Assembly: GCA_902612005.1 (NCBI GenBank)
Contig: CACMCA010000011.1
Span: 1 to 47,187, forward strand
Direction of reading: 5' to 3'
Source: an uncultured Prochlorococcus sp.
GTDB lineage: Bacteria; Cyanobacteriota; Cyanobacteriia; PCC-6307; Cyanobiaceae
DNA length: 47,187 nucleotides
Shown here: positions 45,178 to 47,187 of the stretch, one piece after another
Layout: each line of letters begins with the position of its first letter
How positions within the stretch are numbered: the stretch's first letter is position 1
Translations under genes and position numbers: made by a program
The notes under the pieces: model-generated
The model's database searches: none
Seen by the model: the letters and a program-made list of their open reading frames with translations, nothing else
What the model was told of the DNA's origin: nothing

Positions 45178-45250
45178 GGGGGTGTAGCAATCTGGTGAAT
45201 GCACCAAACTCATAATTTGGCTAAGGCGAGTTCGATCCTCGCCACCCCCA
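45178..45250 (+). tRNA. tRNA with CAT anticodon (Met or Ile2)
   Basis: The 73-nt cloverleaf has a GC-rich acceptor stem (GGGGGTG/CACCCCC), anticodon stem CCAAA/TTTGG around CTCATAA, and T-stem GCGAG/CTCGC around TTCGATC. The anticodon CAT fits elongator Met, or Ile2 if lysidine is made at C34; the first acceptor pair is G-C, which argues against an initiator tRNA. The D-stem is weak (GCAA with ATGC, three pairs). CCA is not encoded. I cannot separate the Met and Ile2 assignments by eye. Confidence 0.9.
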
Positions 45251-45268
45251 TTATTCATTTGTCATTGA

Positions 45269-46537
45269 ATGAAAATAACTCTACTTTTTTTTCTTTTATT
45301 TTTACCAGCTTTTTTCGCAGCGAGTGAACTCTCTTTTTTATTAATTAGGCCAAGTAAAGTTTTAAGGTTAATAGAAGAAAAAAAGAAAGGAGCATTTTCA
45401 ATTTTAAAAATTCAAAAACGCTTTAGATCTTCATTAATTGCTTCTCAATTTGGAGTAACAATTTCATTAATTGCAATTGGATGGCTCAGCAATAACCTGG
45501 CTAATGATTATTGGAAAAGCAATATTTTATCAAATAGATTTTATGATCTTCTATTATTTTTATTTGTTGTTTTTGTTGTTACTCTTGTTTCCGGACTAAT
45601 TCCTAAAGCTTTAGTAATTAACAATCCAGAATCTGCTGCATTAAGGTTAACCACAATATTTGATGCCGTAAGAAAAGCTATGAATCCTATAGTGAAAACA
45701 ATAGAATTCTTTGCTAGCGCATGTTTAGGCTTTTTCAATTTAAATAACAAATGGGATTCTTTAAACTCAGGTTTATCTGCAGGAGAATTAGAAACTCTTA
45801 TAGAAACAGATAACGTAACAGGTTTAAAACCTGATGAAAAGAATATTCTTGAGGGAGTTTTTGCTTTAAAAGATACACAGGTTAAAGAAGTGATGATTCC
45901 AAGATCTGAAATGGTAACTTTGCCAAAAAATATAACCTTTTCAGAACTTATGAAACAAGTAGATAAAACTCGACATGCTCGCTTCTTTGTGATTGGTGAG
46001 TCTTTAGATGATGTATTAGGTGTATTAGATTTACGTTATCTAGCCAAGCCAATATCAAAAGGTGAAATGGAAGCCGATACATTATTAGAGCCATTCCTTT
46101 TACCAGTAACAAAAATAATAGAAACATGTTCACTAGCAGAAATATTTCCAATAGTAAGAGACTACAATCCTTTCTTACTAGTAGTTGATGAACACGGTGG
46201 GACAGAGGGACTTATAACTGCAGCTGATCTAAATGGCGAAATAGTTGGAGAGGAAATGCTCAATAATAGAATTTATTCAGACATGAGAATGTTAGATAAT
46301 TTCTCTAAAAAATGGTCAATAGCTGGAAAATCAGAAATTATTGAAATCAATAAAAAGTTAGGATGTTCTATTCCGGAAGGTACTGATTATCATACCCTTG
46401 CTGGGTTTATGTTAGAAAAATTTCAAATGGTTCCAAAAATTGGCGACATTTTAGATTTTAATAACATTAAATTTGAAGTTATTTCCATGTCAGGTCCAAA
46501 AATTGATCGTGTTAAAATAATTTTTCCCAAAAGCTAA
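45269..46537 (+). CDS. DUF21-CBS domain membrane protein (CorC/HlyC-like, MpfA type)
   Basis: The first ~155 residues hold four hydrophobic segments of the DUF21/CNNM transport domain (for example LLFFLLFLPAFFAASELSFLL, with the small-residue and Ser pattern ASELSFL). Two CBS domains follow (about residues 205-320; VMIPRSEMVTLP then VDEHGGTEGLITAADL), then the small CorC/HlyC domain. Related proteins export Mg or affect metal tolerance, and older annotation calls them hemolysins, which is misleading. It stands alone, 18 bp after the tRNA. Confidence 0.9.
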   Translation: MKITLLFFLLFLPAFFAASELSFLLIRPSKVLRLIEEKKKGAFSILKIQKRFRSSLIASQFGVTISLIAIGWLSNNLANDYWKSNILSNRFYDLLLFLFVVFVVTLVSGLIPKALVINNPESAALRLTTIFDAVRKAMNPIVKTIEFFASACLGFFNLNNKWDSLNSGLSAGELETLIETDNVTGLKPDEKNILEGVFALKDTQVKEVMIPRSEMVTLPKNITFSELMKQVDKTRHARFFVIGESLDDVLGVLDLRYLAKPISKGEMEADTLLEPFLLPVTKIIETCSLAEIFPIVRDYNPFLLVVDEHGGTEGLITAADLNGEIVGEEMLNNRIYSDMRMLDNFSKKWSIAGKSEIIEINKKLGCSIPEGTDYHTLAGFMLEKFQMVPKIGDILDFNNIKFEVISMSGPKIDRVKIIFPKS

Positions 46538-46587
46538 ATATGGCTCCCTATGAAGGATAATAATAATAAATAAATGGATTTGAAATT

Positions 46588-47187
46588 ATGCAACCAACCT
46601 CATCACCCGTAAAGGTTGGAGTCATAGGTATAGGAAATATGGGCTGGCATCATGCTCGAGTACTAAGTTTACTCAAAGATGCAAATCTCGTTGGAGTAGC
46701 TGATCCAAATGAAGAGAGAGGTAAATTAGCTATTGAACAATTTCAATGTGAATGGTTCAAAAATTATAAGGACTTAATTCCAAAAGTTGATGCTATTTGT
46801 ATCGCTGTCCCGACACTACTTCATCATAAGGTAGGACTAGATTGTCTAAATAGAGGTATTAACGTTCTCATTGAAAAACCAATTGCAGCTAATGAATTGG
46901 AGGCAAAATCCTTAATAGAGGCCGCTAGTGCAAGTAAATGTCTATTACAAGTTGGTCATATTGAAAGATTTAATCCTGCTTTTAGAGAATTAAGTAAAAT
47001 AGTAAATAATGAAGAAATTGTTGTTTTAGAAGCAAGGAGACACAGTCCTAATGCAGACAGAGCAAATGATGTATCCGTAGTAATGGATTTAATGATTCAT
47101 GACATTGATCTTATTTTAGAGCTTGCAAACTCAAAAATACAAAAATTAGCAGCTGTTGGTGGTAGAAATAGCGAAGGATTAATAGAT
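46588..47187 (+). CDS. Gfo/Idh/MocA-family oxidoreductase, 3' end missing
   Basis: An open frame starts with ATG at 46588 and runs 200 codons to the window edge. The Rossmann loop VGVIGIGNMGWHHARVL (G-x-G-x-x-G) binds NAD(P), and INVLIEKPIAANELEA carries the family EKP motif. QVGHIERFNPAF and VMDLMIHDIDLILEL match the second domain. Members act on sugars, inositol or nucleotide sugars (UDP-GlcNAc 3-dehydrogenase types among them); a DegT aminotransferase elsewhere in the window might share a pathway, but nothing here proves it. Confidence 0.92.
   Translation, partial: MQPTSSPVKVGVIGIGNMGWHHARVLSLLKDANLVGVADPNEERGKLAIEQFQCEWFKNYKDLIPKVDAICIAVPTLLHHKVGLDCLNRGINVLIEKPIAANELEAKSLIEAASASKCLLQVGHIERFNPAFRELSKIVNNEEIVVLEARRHSPNADRANDVSVVMDLMIHDIDLILELANSKIQKLAAVGGRNSEGLID

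Noticed and set aside
1..47187. CRISPR arrays, insertion sequences, prophage or integrase genes, replication origin
   Set aside because: No regularly spaced repeats, transposase-like or integrase-like products, DnaA-box clusters or phage structural genes were seen on either strand.

Overview
The window comes from the core genome of a marine picocyanobacterium, almost certainly a high-light-adapted Prochlorococcus. The sequence is strongly AT-rich, genes are packed with little or no space between them, and photosystem II genes (psbB, psbT, psbM, psbEFLJ), ndhCKJ and chlD are present. The phycoerythrin remnant is reduced to one beta subunit with a single bilin-type cysteine, plus one CpeS-type lyase, a pattern known from high-light Prochlorococcus. 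No CRISPR array, rRNA operon, transposase or intact prophage is visible.

Layout. 1-3.7 kb: end of a C-terminal processing protease, an HD hydrolase, then the minCDE division-site genes. 3.8-5.7 kb: tRNA-Thr, a tiny membrane protein coupled to tsaC, prmC, and psbM. 5.8-8.0 kb: a 2Fe-2S ferredoxin divergent from psbB-psbT. 8.1-12.4 kb: nrdR, rpsA, metK and a sugar kinase, followed by tRNA-Phe. 12.6-13.9 kb: the only accessory-looking block, with short secreted or hypothetical genes, two of which look frameshifted. 14.0-16.0 kb: a DedA-like protein, a small unknown gene, cpeS and cpeB. 16.2-23.1 kb: a UvrD helicase, CCA-adding enzyme, an oxidoreductase-SelD fusion and mtnP. 23.2-25.5 kb: psbJ, psbL, psbF, psbE, ycf48 and a rubredoxin, a cytochrome b559 assembly cluster. 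25.6-30.4 kb: ndhCKJ, a YvcK-like protein and two parts of an Mla/TGD-type lipid transporter. 30.4-36.4 kb: chlD, folK, a Nudix hydrolase, a photolyase and a DegT aminotransferase. 36.4-47.2 kb: a thioredoxin-like protein, fabI, hisB, a carotenoid oxygenase, an inosine-triphosphatase-type enzyme, a phosphohexomutase, a RecB-like/RNase H nuclease, ygfZ, pyrE, a CAU-anticodon tRNA, a DUF21-CBS membrane protein and the start of a Gfo/Idh/MocA oxidoreductase.

Several groups work together. minCDE place the division site. psbEFLJ with ycf48 and the rubredoxin build the cytochrome b559 part of photosystem II. ndhCKJ form part of the NDH-1 complex. cpeS probably attaches the bilin to cpeB. No clearly new multi-gene system was found. 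The most interesting signals are small: symmetrical sequences at psbE, rpsA and rubA/ndhC, divergent start codons only 10 bp apart at selD/mtnP, a cysteine-stapled nuclease with an apparently degenerate RecB active site, uncatalogued tiny proteins, and the decaying block after tRNA-Phe.
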